Of a stretch of DNA of 64,000 bases, positions 23,162-34,558 are shown in pieces. Under the pieces are notes generated by a model. That model had not been told where the DNA came from, searched no databases, and worked only from the letters and a program-made list of their open reading frames with translations. The stretch is from Elysia chlorotica (lineage: Eukaryota > Mollusca > Gastropoda > Plakobranchidae). The translations under genes and the position numbers were made by a program. Each line of letters opens with the position of its first letter. The stretch's first letter is position 1. Where the stretch lies: positions 265,082 through 329,081 of the forward strand of contig RQTK01000236.1 of assembly GCA_003991915.1 (NCBI GenBank), written 5' to 3'.

Positions 23162-24134
23162 AAATAGAGACGGTTATCTACTTGTTCATATCGGCAAACA
23201 GGCAGGCCTTATTTATCTTTCCCCTGGGGGCAGTCAGAGATATGTCATAGAATTGAAGCAAAACATTTGTCATTGATGCATATTTTTAACTATTTCCACC
23301 TTATGGCTTTCCTCTATTGTAATTTATCAGGATCCTGATTTATTATGCCGTATGTAGCTTTGCCCTTTTAATGTACCTTTTCACTGTTGTGCCTGCCAGA
23401 GAACACTTCCCTACAAACATTCCCTGGCTGAGATCAGAGGCCTCCAGAAATGCCTGAGAAGGCGCCGTGAGTCGTCAACACTAGAACCACCTCCCGCCGG
23501 CCTGCCGCCGCCTCCAGCTTCTGACAACGCAGACGAGACCGCCATCAGCAGTTACTTTTCCATAACTCCGCCCCCAGCGCCGCCCACCACACAAGCCCCG
23601 CCCCCAGCTCAAGCAGGCCCCGCCTTCCCTAGGAATGGGGTTTACGATGGAGCTACTCTGGACTCTATGCGACGCGACGTGGAGCAGATTATCCGCGAGA
23701 GGAACCCTCGCGAGCGACGACTGCGGAAGGTGGAGCGGATCAAGAACAACGGGCTCTATGACGGACGCATCCTCGACCACGAGGCGGCTATGTCCAGATT
23801 TGCGACACTCCTGAACCGCCCCAAGGGACTCCAGCGCAACGAACGCGACGTGTCGTGTAGACTGTCTCTAGACTACGCAATGAGGGGCGGGACTAGAGTC
23901 TTCAGCCCCACCTGCTCAACTCCGTCAAGTCAAGGTCGGCTATCAATAGCAGGGAGCCCCGCCCCTGCTAGTCCGCCCCAGTTTCGCCTACCGCCCATCC
24001 AGGCGCGCCGCTCCACAGTGGCTAACGTTGCCACGGCAACTCGGCCGCCGCGGAGTCTGTACGAGATAAAGTCTGACCGGAGCGACCCGTCCGGCAGGAT
24101 GAAAAGGTCGATGTCTTTCGCTGTAGCAAGGTGA
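21663..24134 (+). CDS. two-exon gene of unrecognised family, 304-residue product
   Basis: Exons 21663-21842 and 23400-24134 join in phase 0. I do not recognise the family. Exon 1 encodes 60 residues starting MGDMAGLPALSDPRLIILQK, strongly basic and helical (KQSKRMRKGIAIKNDKIRAH), ending SDQFRSWQ. Exon 2 starts RTLPYKHSLAEIRGLQKCLR, passes through a Pro/Ala-rich spacer (about residues 90-145), a charged helical segment (LDSMRRDVEQIIRERNPRER and RKVERIKNNGLYDGRILDHE), and a Ser/Pro/Arg tail ending RMKRSMSFAVAR. There is no signal peptide or membrane segment, so a cytosolic or nuclear protein is likely. Both exons are GC-rich like the eag exons and unlike the flanks, and the splice sites are canonical, which supports a real gene. 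The stop codon lies inside a consensus donor, so the true C-terminus may differ. Function unknown. Confidence 0.75.
21843..23399 (+). other. intron of the unrecognised gene
   Basis: Runs from donor GTCAGT to acceptor tgcctgccag. It contains (AAC)n at 22434-22496, (GA)n at 22672-22724 and (GA)n at 23124-23156. No other coding signal. Confidence 0.75.
23400..24134 (+). CDS. unrecognised gene, exon 2
   Basis: Reads RTLPYKHSLAEIRGLQKCLR directly after the acceptor and runs 244 codons to TGA. The final bases GCAAG|GTGAGC match a splice donor, so splicing to a further exon is possible. I found no candidate next exon in the following 4 kb. Confidence 0.75.
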   Translation, partial: RTLPYKHSLAEIRGLQKCLRRRRESSTLEPPPAGLPPPPASDNADETAISSYFSITPPPAPPTTQAPPPAQAGPAFPRNGVYDGATLDSMRRDVEQIIRERNPRERRLRKVERIKNNGLYDGRILDHEAAMSRFATLLNRPKGLQRNERDVSCRLSLDYAMRGGTRVFSPTCSTPSSQGRLSIAGSPAPASPPQFRLPPIQARRSTVANVATATRPPRSLYEIKSDRSDPSGRMKRSMSFAVAR

Positions 24135-25950
24135 GCCACCTCATGGCGGCCTGTCTTGTGGATTTCATCCCAAGCAAAATTAATTCTTCCTTGCAAATGT
24201 CACGGTGGTGCCTTGATCAAGATACTCATCGGGGAGCTAGATATCAGGAAGTCTTGAGATATGAAAGCCATCTGATTGCAAGTGTCTCAGCCATAAGCTC
24301 CTACATATAACAGCAGATACACTGGGAAATGAACTATCAAAACTATTTGCATTGGATTTCAGCTGATCTGATTTCTTTGCCGACTTAAAAAGGTGCCTTT
24401 GTCAAACAGCTTTGTCTCGCCCACATAGCCAAAAAAAATTTAAGGCGAGTCAAAGTGGAAAAGGCAGTTGTAATCATTTGAGACCCATTACGGGACTTGT
24501 ATGAAACAATGTGGAGAAAATAATCAATAGGTTTACACATGGATTGGTGTTAACTTTTGAGGAAAACTTAACATATCTCTATCATGTGAACCAAGACAAT
24601 TTCAAACATTGATAAATACCAGACCGATTCATAATTTTTTGCCAGATTTGAAATTTGTCCAAGCATAAAATACTTTAGAAGATAGAATGAAGCAATTTAC
24701 CTGAAAAACTTTTTGTTGTCTACATTATTTACGTCCGTTCCTACGTACGTATGACAAAATGTTTTAAACTAAAAGATATGAGCATAGAGCCCAGGACAAT
24801 TTCAGTAAAACCTGCTTTTAGCTTTATATCTATTAATGTCAAGTAATTCTGTATTTTCGGTGGCGACTGATAAATTAGTACTCAGACGAACCAGTTAAAG
24901 AATTAAATAAGATGACCTTTAGTTATGTATAAAGTACCTTCATCAATTGTTATGCTGGATGGGGTAGTAGTGCCTATCACTTAATGCTAATGTTCGTTCA
25001 ATCACATTTATCCAATGCAGACAGATTTAGTTCTCAAAATGCACGAACAATAATTTGTATCCGTTGTGGCAGTGTTACCAATAATTATCGGACCAGAGCG
25101 TCATCACAATCCACTCGACTAAAAAAATCAACTCGTGTATAGCATTATTTTACTAGCTGCTGGTTCAGAGTATATAAGGATCAAGCAAATTAATGATATC
25201 ATGTTACGTGGATGCAGTTTTATTATAATTATTTACTTGGCACAGTATTTATTGTTATTTGCTTTAATCCGATCTACATTGAGATTTCTTTGTAATTTGC
25301 GATTTGTTCGGCATATCTTTGGGAAGTTCTTTTGTGAAGCAATGTAACAAAATGTATTCATGTTTTTAATAGTATTGTATTGCCTAAATACGGTATATTA
25401 AAACATATGTTTAATGATAGATTATTGATTTGTAACACCAATGCAAAGGAGAAAACATGCTCATGGTGCAGTTTTTTCCATTCAATCTTCAGTATATCTT
25501 CATACAATACGTCTTAAATTGCAATACACACAAACTTCTTTTTTGACCGCTTTGTACAAACTCGTTAATAATTTGTTCATCTAGTGTCATCTCTGAGGAG
25601 GTCGACGTGAAATGTGCAACTCCCTCCCGCTCTGGGCTTTAGCTTTACGTTCCAAAAGATTCATGCCCATCCAGTTTTTACTGTCATCCAAACAGTACCT
25701 TCTTGGTTTTCATCTGCCTCTCGTCCTTTTTGTTCTAAAAATCGCTCACCTTACAATAATCTTTGGTGAAACTACCCGCCTTCGTCAAATAAAATAATAA
25801 TTTTTATCACTCTTGCTGTACAGTTGTTTAAATCTTTTTGTGTGTCCATGTGTGTGTTAATTTCAAACCTGCCGAAGAAACAATGTGATTAGAAGAATAT
25901 AGATGTTGGATATTTATTCCTTCTGGAACAAATTACCAAACAAAAAGCGC
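24135..25950. other. intergenic, nothing identifiable
   Basis: AT-rich sequence with short frames only (for example 25135-25347 and 25612-25797), none with recognisable motifs or plausible splice partners. Confidence 0.6.
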
Positions 25951-25951
25951 A

Positions 25952-26369
25952 AAATATACTAAGAACAGAGCTATACAGTTTTACACCTGGTTATTAGAAG
26001 AAAATACATGCTGGACAATTGGTTCTTCTGGGGACCAATTACCAAACTCAAAGATGATCCTTTGCTCAGTATCAAAGCGCACTCTGCTATTGATTTCTAG
26101 AGCGCTTCCAATTCACTTCAGTGAACATTTTAGAGATGATAAAGTTAAGGCTCTCAAACCTATCTCTATCCACTTTGCTTCAGGGTCACTTGTGGAATTA
26201 AGATACATCTTGGGTCGAAACAATGTGGTTATAATGGCAGAGTACACTTTGACACCGAGCAAAGGACTACTTTGAGTTTGGTAATTTGTCCCCAGAAGAA
26301 ATAAATGTACATGTATTTTTTTTCTAATTACCAGAAATAAAGCTATAAAGCTCTGTTCTTAGTATATTT
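25952..26369. repeat. foldback (inverted) repeat, arms about 138 bp
   Basis: The left arm 25952-26090 (AAATATACTAAGAACAGAGC to CTCTGCTATTG) is an imperfect reverse complement of 26232-26369. The spacer is about 140 bp. Part of the left arm (TTCTTCTGGGGACCAATTAC) has a further diverged direct copy just outside it at about 25916-25950. It could be a MITE-like foldback element. I see no convincing target-site duplication. Confidence 0.8.
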
Positions 26370-26968
26370 CGATTATCCTTCCCATTTTTTTATTTTGCTT
26401 TTACTGTTGTCCCGAAAGCTTAGTTATTAGTTTCTTGTGCGACACCGCAACAACAAGAAATGAACGAACATGACTTTCTTCTATCTACCGAGCCGTGTCT
26501 AAGGGAACAATGCTACGCGCTTCTGAAATTATCAGCTGAGCCATAACATTTTTATTGATTACCTTAACTGTTTAACTAATTTTAGATCTAGTTATTGTGA
26601 AATTACATATTTTGATTATTTGATCTATAGATTTATCTCTTAATGTATCAATTGTATAGGTTGCTTTTCACCATACACACTCCTCCCTTTTCTTGGATAT
26701 AGATTTAATTTTTTTTTCATTTCCATTGCACATAGATTTTATCACCATGATCTATTTATCTGTTTGATATTCTTTACATATCTCTTTTTATCTTTTACAT
26801 ATGCAATCTTAGTATGTGCGCATACTTTTCTCTTCGTTTTTAATTTAGTCCGTTGTTCTTTTATCTGATGAAAGCTTACGTGTTTGTATTCTTAGAGCTG
26901 CATGTTTTGTTTTTTTTGGTACCTCGCATATTGTTTACCAAGCTCTATTGCGACATTAACATATATAC

Positions 26969-27250
<282 letters not shown>

Positions 27251-28329
27251 TCATTCTAACAACAAAAAGAACAACAACATTATCTATAACAATGATAAGA
27301 GAAATCATTAGGATAAAGTGATGAAAAAAGACAACAAAACCATAATTGTTAGTTTATTGTGAGCATTCCATCGTAGTCCAAAAAGCTACTTAGTATTGAT
27401 GTACAGTCTCATCCTTGCAGCAAACGAAAGAAATACAATTAATATGCCTGTAATCAATATCTTTCAATTGCATACAGAATTAAGTATATTAGGAGAAGGA
27501 AATAAAGTACACTTAGTGTATTAAATCAAAATAAAATTGCATAAAGTTTAAAAAGAAAAGGTTATTGACATCACATAGTAGTTACAATAATGACCCTATA
27601 ATTAAACTAATATTTATAATACTTCTTAGCTTTAATATTAGATGAGGAACTTCTTGTTGACTAGATAATACAGAAAAAAATAAACAAAAAAGGCCAAATG
27701 CAAAAAAAAATATAGACCAAATGGATACAAAAAGCATTGATAAAAAATGAGCATCAGAAATAATCAAAAGACTGATAATCATCACGGTTTGACGGTCCCT
27801 CTAATAAAATATGAAATGATTTTTATCTTCATATTCTTCTAGACTGAAGTTCTCGTGTGGGAACAAAAAACACATCAGTAATACTGTACTTCATTAAAAA
27901 ATAGATCTAGATTTAATTGCTTCTTTAGTTTGTAATTTACTTCTTAAGCTACATTGCCACACGAAGATATGGACATGGCTCCTTAGAGACTAGCGATCTA
28001 TAAGTACAATCCAAGCTGTTTTTGAATAAAAAAGTGATCCCCGGCCCATACATTTATCAGGGGTGGAAGTAAATCCTGAACTTTTACCAACCACAAATAA
28101 TCAAACACCTTAAGTAACAATTAATTTAGGGGATAAATAAAAGTATATATAACTAAATGCTGGTTTAGAAGATACCACATTCCATATATCAGGGGGAGAT
28201 TCTGTAAGACTTTTTTTTCAATTGTTTGAAAATAGAATAGTAACTGAGTAACTATTCAGCCTATCGGAAGACTACGACAAAAAGAAAGAAGAAATTGACA
28301 AAGATGAGAAAACAGGGAGGGGAGAAAGG
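27251..28329. other. intergenic, nothing identifiable
   Basis: AT-rich, with no frame of protein-like composition. Confidence 0.6.
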
Positions 28330-28461
28330 GAGTTAGAGACGGAGATAGACAGAGAGAGAGAGTGAGAGAGAGAATGAGAGAGAGATAAAGCTAGTAAACC
28401 GGAAGAGAATGAAAGAGAGAAGCAAAAGAGAGAAAGAAGAAAAAGAAGCTAAAAAGCCGAG

Positions 28462-28550
<89 letters not shown>

Positions 28551-28608
28551 TGGGGGAGGGAAGAAAAAAAACAAGCAGCAAAAAGAAAAAAGAAGATAAA
28601 GAGAGCAC

Positions 28609-28660
<52 letters not shown>

Positions 28661-28700
28661 GAGAGAAAGAGAGAGAGAGAAAGAAAAAAAGAAAAAGAAT
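28330..28700. repeat. purine-rich (GA)n region
   Basis: Several (GA)n blocks (28467-28544 and 28612-28680 are the purest) in a 370-bp strand-asymmetric purine tract. Confidence 0.92.
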
Positions 28701-28714
28701 CTGTAAAGCAGGGA

Positions 28715-28772
28715 GAGTTGAGTTGAGTTGGTTTAACGTCCAACGTCAGCACTTTAGTGGCTATATTGTGGA
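28715..28772 (-). mobile_element. SINE tail fragment
   Basis: GAGTTGAGTTGAGTTGG, TTTAACGTCCAACGTCAGCAC and GGCTATATTGTGGA match the tail of the SINE at 7986-8258. The match stops exactly where the LINE fragment at 28773 begins. Confidence 0.8.
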
Positions 28773-29255
28773 GGTCTACAGCGTTGACGTTACGGAACAG
28801 GATTCAGATCTTCAATACCAACGTGAAGCTGGTCTTACTCTATGGCTCAGACACATGGCGCGTTACTAAGACCAACAGTCACAAACTGCAATCATTCACC
28901 AATGGATGCCTCAGATACATCCTCAATGTTATGTGGCCCGAAGAAAGAACTGTGTGGGACAGAACGAAGCAAACCCCCATCCAGACTAAGATCAGAGAGT
29001 GCAAATGGGGCTTGATAGACCATCCACTTCGAAAGTTTGTTTCCACCATCACAAGCCCTGGAGTGGAACCCTCAAAGTAAACGCAAGGTCGGGCGTCAGA
29101 AGCAGACTTGGCGGCGAAGCACTGATGTTGAGGTAAAAGCCGCTGGTACAAGTGGTAGTACATGGGTCGAGCTGAAGAGGACGAGTCAGAACCAAGTTCG
29201 GTGGAGGGGATTTGCTTCAGCCCTATGTTCTACAGGGAATCAAGAGACTTAAACT
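28773..29255 (+). mobile_element. RTE-like LINE 3' fragment, degenerate
   Basis: Plus-strand translation gives LLYGSDTWRVTK, LQSFTNGCLRYILNVMWPEE, CKWGLIDHPLRK and, after a frameshift near 29040-29070, WNPQSKRKVGRQKQTWRRST. These are the conserved C-terminal blocks of RTE/BovB-type ORF2 (LYGSETW, WGWIGHTLRK, GRPRxTWRR). The RT core is missing and the frame is broken. Confidence 0.85.
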
Positions 29256-32200
29256 TACTAAAACTACATCAAGCTCTGTAAAGTAGATTCAATTGAAAAT
29301 GATATTTGGCTGATGAGCAACAAGAATTGAGAACAAAAACTCTCTCCCCATGACTATTAAATAAAATAGGTGGTAAAAGCCTTGGCAATGAGTCTAAACA
29401 TCTGCATTTGGACTTAGTATTTTTTACCAAATGTAAATCTGGTTAGGTTTTTACACATTTTTGCTTTGTTTTTGTTTTTAAAGTTCTGCACGAAATGTTC
29501 ACTCATTACAAAGACACTAATCAGTGAAGCTCTCTCTTCCTGCTTTTATCAATTTCATATTATATCCACAACTCTCAGCAAATCGAAATAAATACATGTT
29601 AAAACATTTCACCACTGAAAATAAACAAGCAATAGGCTATTACATAAACAGTAATAATATTACTAATACATGCATACATTTATAATTTTTAAGTTTAAAC
29701 TTAGCCTTTGGAAGCCAATATCCTATAATGTTCAAACACTTCTTGGTTTTTTTTTTTATAATTTCTTAAGGCCTGACTATGGCACATTGTGATTATGGCG
29801 AGTTGATTTGTGCATCTTGGAGAATTTTTTCTTGCTCAGGCACTTTTTGCTTAAGTGAAAAATGATCTTCTAACAGCGCTGTCTATTTTCAACTAAAGCA
29901 CTGTGTTTTAATGTGAAGTTAAACATTCATCTTTTTCAAAGGATTGTGTGCATAGTGCGCAGTCAATCAAAATGCACTCAGAAATGTTTGGATTTAGAAG
30001 GATTAAATAAATTTGTTTCACCTCCCCTTATGAAAACCACTTAAGCAAAAAGTGCATGGGTGAGGACACCTTACATCATAAGACTTTAAGAGGATCATGA
30101 AATTCATAGGCAACCGAGGATTTATGATCCTTCATCCCGTGAACATTGCGATCGATGGCTCTTTCCTTATGTACATGATTGTCCTTTAGGACCTTGAAAT
30201 TTTAATTGTAACGAGAAGGCAAAAGCATATAAAATTTCACATAACTACACATAATACATGTTGTCAGTGTTTAGATCCGCCTTGGGAACCTATGGGACTT
30301 TAAGCAAAGACATCCCCAAAGAGTACACAAATAAATGTACTGCTTCTACAGACTTTAACAATATTTACACAGGACAGGTTAAACCCTGGATACTTTTGTC
30401 CTCCATAAACTAAGAAAATTGTTGTTGTTGTTGTTTTTCTTTTTTTTTATATTTTGACCATTTGGAATACAATGTTCAAACCAGCATTTTTCATCCAGAA
30501 AAATGATATTCACAGAGAATTTGGATTTTTAAATGCTAAGAAAGCAAAATCAGGAAAAGGGCGAGGGTTGTAAAAACTTTTTTCTGAAAATGTTTGTCTC
30601 ACAAAAAAGAGAAATAAAGCATTTCAGCATTATAATAGCCAGCACTAACTCAAAGCTTTTGACAAAAATTAGATTAGTTAAATGATAGTAACACCATATA
30701 CATATACAGCAGTGCAGATAGAGCATTCGCAGAATAGGTGACTGGTGCAACATTAGGAGTACCTAGTAAACCTTAAGTTATTCAAAGTATTTTGGCAAAA
30801 TTTTGAGAATTAAATTTGATGCCCATATCGACCTAATGCTATCTTTGAGGGTACACAAATTATTTGCCAGAGCTTATATATGTTTTGTAGGACTTTCAAA
30901 CTGTACTGGTATGAAGAAAATCTCAATACGGAACCTAGTGCATACTTCCTCAGAACATGGATTCAGGTTGCTAGTCTTCAACTGTGTTCTTTTTTGCCTC
31001 TCTATGTTGTAAGTAAACAATCGATTGTTTTTACCTCTACAGAAACTTTTGTTGGCTATAGTAATGTTGAAAGTCACAAGTCTTCATTGCAACTATTGTA
31101 TCATCATAGTATTCTATCCTTTATCAACTACACAAGTTGATTTGATGGTCAGAGGAGTGATATTGTAATGAAGAGATTAAAATTGATATCAAATTAACTA
31201 GCTTCTAGTAGGAAATAAAGTAAAAAATTTCCATTATCAATTCGAGATTCATTTTACAGCTTTATACTTTCTGAATTGTATAAAAACTAAAATTGAATGG
31301 AGTTATATTTCGAACATTTTATAGTGAAAAAACATACTGTTTCTACAACTTTTTTAAAACTTACATGTGCAATGTATACCATGTCTAGAGCATTACTGGC
31401 TGCAGCAAAATAGGATATAAAAAGCTCATACAAAAATATACAAGTTATGTTAGTATTACAGACTAATGCAATACAAGACATAAAAAACATTCATACCTAT
31501 TTAAAACTCAAATTACAGAGGTCTCTGCTTGATGAACCTGATCTGTAGATACAAGAAAAATGAGTTCTATACATGTACATCAACAAAAGAATTCAAGAGA
31601 ATGTGCTTGCAAGTCGACAAAAGAGTCAAAATAAAGTACTAGTCTCTGGTGGGTTTTACAACTTCTTCCTTTCCTGAAGAATGTTATAAGGAGACAAGGA
31701 CAACAGATGAATTGCTATTGGGGACTTCTCTTTATCATGATACAAAAGAATGATATATTGGGTTGCATCTTTGGGGCAAAAATATACAGCAATAATGAAA
31801 AAAATAAATATTTCGAAAAAGGAAATAGAAAAAGCTGTAAATGAGATTGAACATGTTCAATTCTATTAAAATTGAAAAAGAAATGAACAAAACCAGTATA
31901 AATAATCATCAATAAATCAAAGTAGAGTTGCATTTACAGAGCATTCTTTGGAACAGTGACATTCAAATGAACAAGTCACTTGATATAAATATTCAACACT
32001 GAAGTTGAAAATGTTAAGTAAACCACAGATCTGTACATGTGAAAATCATATAATTATGATAACAGACGAAAATTTTCCACAACAATTACTTTGTGGAGTT
32101 CATTCATTGCCTGAAAAAAATTCAAACCAGTTATTTTTTGCCTAATAACTAAAACATCAAATTTGATCATGAAAAGCACTGTTTTTCTCCTATTAATACA

Positions 32201-34362
32201 GATTATGAAGCAGGCTAAATCGTTTTATCTTTATAATTATCCTCATATTTAGCTTCAAATCTTTAGGTTAAATCATCAATGTTCTAAGAATTGTTTAGTC
32301 ATTAGGTCTGAAGCTACAAACTGGAATTTTTAATACAATAGTTTACAGTTAGAGGGCTGACAACACTGGATTTAAAAAAAAAAAGAACAAATTATTTTGA
32401 AGCAAAGTTTACACATAAAAAAACCAGATCTGAAAATATTGAATAGGATATGGGAAAGAATATCACAATATCAGTAAACGGACTGCCCCAGTCGCAGATC
32501 TTTACCCTCACAGAGAGTCTTTAACGTAATTTGAAATTTTACTTAAACTTTGATGCCCAATGTGAATTTTAGGAGGTGCAAAGAAGATTAAAGGCTGTTA
32601 AGCAAAAGGGCTGAGATTCTATTGGACTCTGTACTTAAATACTTTAAAAACTAAATATTATCTTGTCTGTAGGGACATCTTGCCAAGATTTAATAAAAAG
32701 TCGATCAGACATAGAGATTTACTCCAAGTCTGAGTAAAGTAATGAAAAAAAAATTTTTTTTTTGTTAACTGTCGAAAGGCTATAGGGAAAAAAGTTCCTA
32801 AGAACATCTCTGTGCATTTAAAAACTATAACTGAGAGAGCCTCAAAAAGAGTTTAAGGGTATTGATTTGAAAAAAAACAACAACAAAAAACATTTTTTTG
32901 TCCAATAAATGTGAACAAAAGAAGGTCCCTTAAAAATAGTCTTGAACTACATCTGTGTGGAAATAACGGAAATAAGTTTGAAATTGTGGCTTTGTATTTT
33001 TGTTGTATTTTGTTCTTTGGGCTTCATTTTTTTATTATTACAAAAGCAAAAACAAAGAAGAAGCATATTGTTTATAAAGGTAAAGTTACAAACACAACTT
33101 AAATGAACAAATTAATTATAAAATTTTGATAAAGGAGGATCAAAATAAAGAATCGATGTAAAAACTTATAGATAACCCATTAAAATTAAAGCCGCAATTA
33201 ACTTCAAGTAAAAAATAAAAAAACAACAGCTTAAAAAGCTTTTAAAAAAAAAGCACAAAAAAGAAAAGGAATAACATTTCTGCAATTTGAAAAACATCAA
33301 AAGCTGAAATAATACAATGTGACTCTTTCAGCTAGAATATAAGTAATTTAGATACAAATATAACATGTTAGAAAGGAGGGGACAGAAACAAAATACAAAG
33401 GATGCACAGAGAGCATGTGCATTTTCAAAGTAGATAAAGTATATCCTTAGTTAGAATACATGACTAAAATTGTTTTGAAGTTAGTCAGATACTTCAAAAT
33501 TAGGATTGAGTAAAACTATTTTGTTACATGTTTTGGTTAGTTGAACTCGTGAGCACTTTTCATACAAATAAATTTGAGATTTCAATGAGTCTAAGTACAA
33601 AATTCGCACTTGACAACAAAAAACAAACAAAACGAAATTAAGTTACTGATACTTAAAAAGCAAATCAGGCTTCAAAACAATTAACAAAAACAAATTCAAT
33701 AAGTATTTGTTCATTTGAAAAAGTTATTTGTAAATGCAATTCTTTGCTTGATTGAAATACTAAGTAAATAAAGGAGATTGTCTGATTCAATATTTAGTTT
33801 AATGTACAAGTCAGATAAAATGTAAGCAGGAAACAACATTTATATGGTGTATACAAGAATTCACTGGAACATTTATAATGGACTGGCGAGCACAAATCGT
33901 TATGTAAAATTTGAACAGGTTTGGCAGGTTATTGACCCAATACTTTTGTATTCAAAATTAAAATATTATACACACAAAAACTTATATCACTTTCAGAATT
34001 CATTTCTTTTTTCATTGGTAAATTGTTCAGATTCTAAATGAGTGAAAGACATATCAAATGCCTTCAAAGACGTAGCACCAACAGTAAGCAGAATCTTTAA
34101 CGCATATTTTTTTCTACACATAAAACATAATGGTTCAATGACAGATGTTAACCTCAGGAATAACAATGACACAATGATTTCTTTGAAATTCTGATCTCCT
34201 TTGTACTCATTATTTTGGATGTCATTTAGATGAAAGAACAGCATATAAAAAGTAAGCGTGTTAAGCAAGATATGTATATCAGAACATTTGATGTGGAAAG
34301 CAGCCATCTCAAAGTAGATTTAAAAAAAACTTTGTTTACTCCTACAATTGATTGATCCTAAC
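29256..34362. other. non-coding stretch downstream of the ankyrin/SOCS gene
   Basis: AT-rich and free of recognisable genes on either strand. The part nearest 34362 is probably the ankyrin gene's 3' UTR (minus strand). Confidence 0.6.
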
Positions 34363-34558
34363 CTATCTTGGAATATCTAGATCACTGAAGAGGAGATAAC
34401 TGTGTAAGAGTGAAGGAAGACGAAGTGTGCTTATCTTTTCTTGCACACAGAAACCAGTACCGAGCTGCTTCCTCACCGCGCGGCGACACAGACGTAGCAG
34501 CGACTGGGGGCACGAGGTCAGGTCCTGCACCAACAGCACGGTTTCACTGGATGGTTGG
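34363..34558 (-). CDS. ASB-family gene exon 12: SOCS box and stop
   Basis: The acceptor is atgttcag. It reads QPSSETVLLVQDLTSCPQSL onward and ends DLDIPR, TAG. The first base completes a Gly codon begun in exon 11. Confidence 0.92.

Noticed and set aside
28333..28752. 139-residue minus-strand Leu/Ser frame
   Set aside because: Translation of the (GA)n purine tract.
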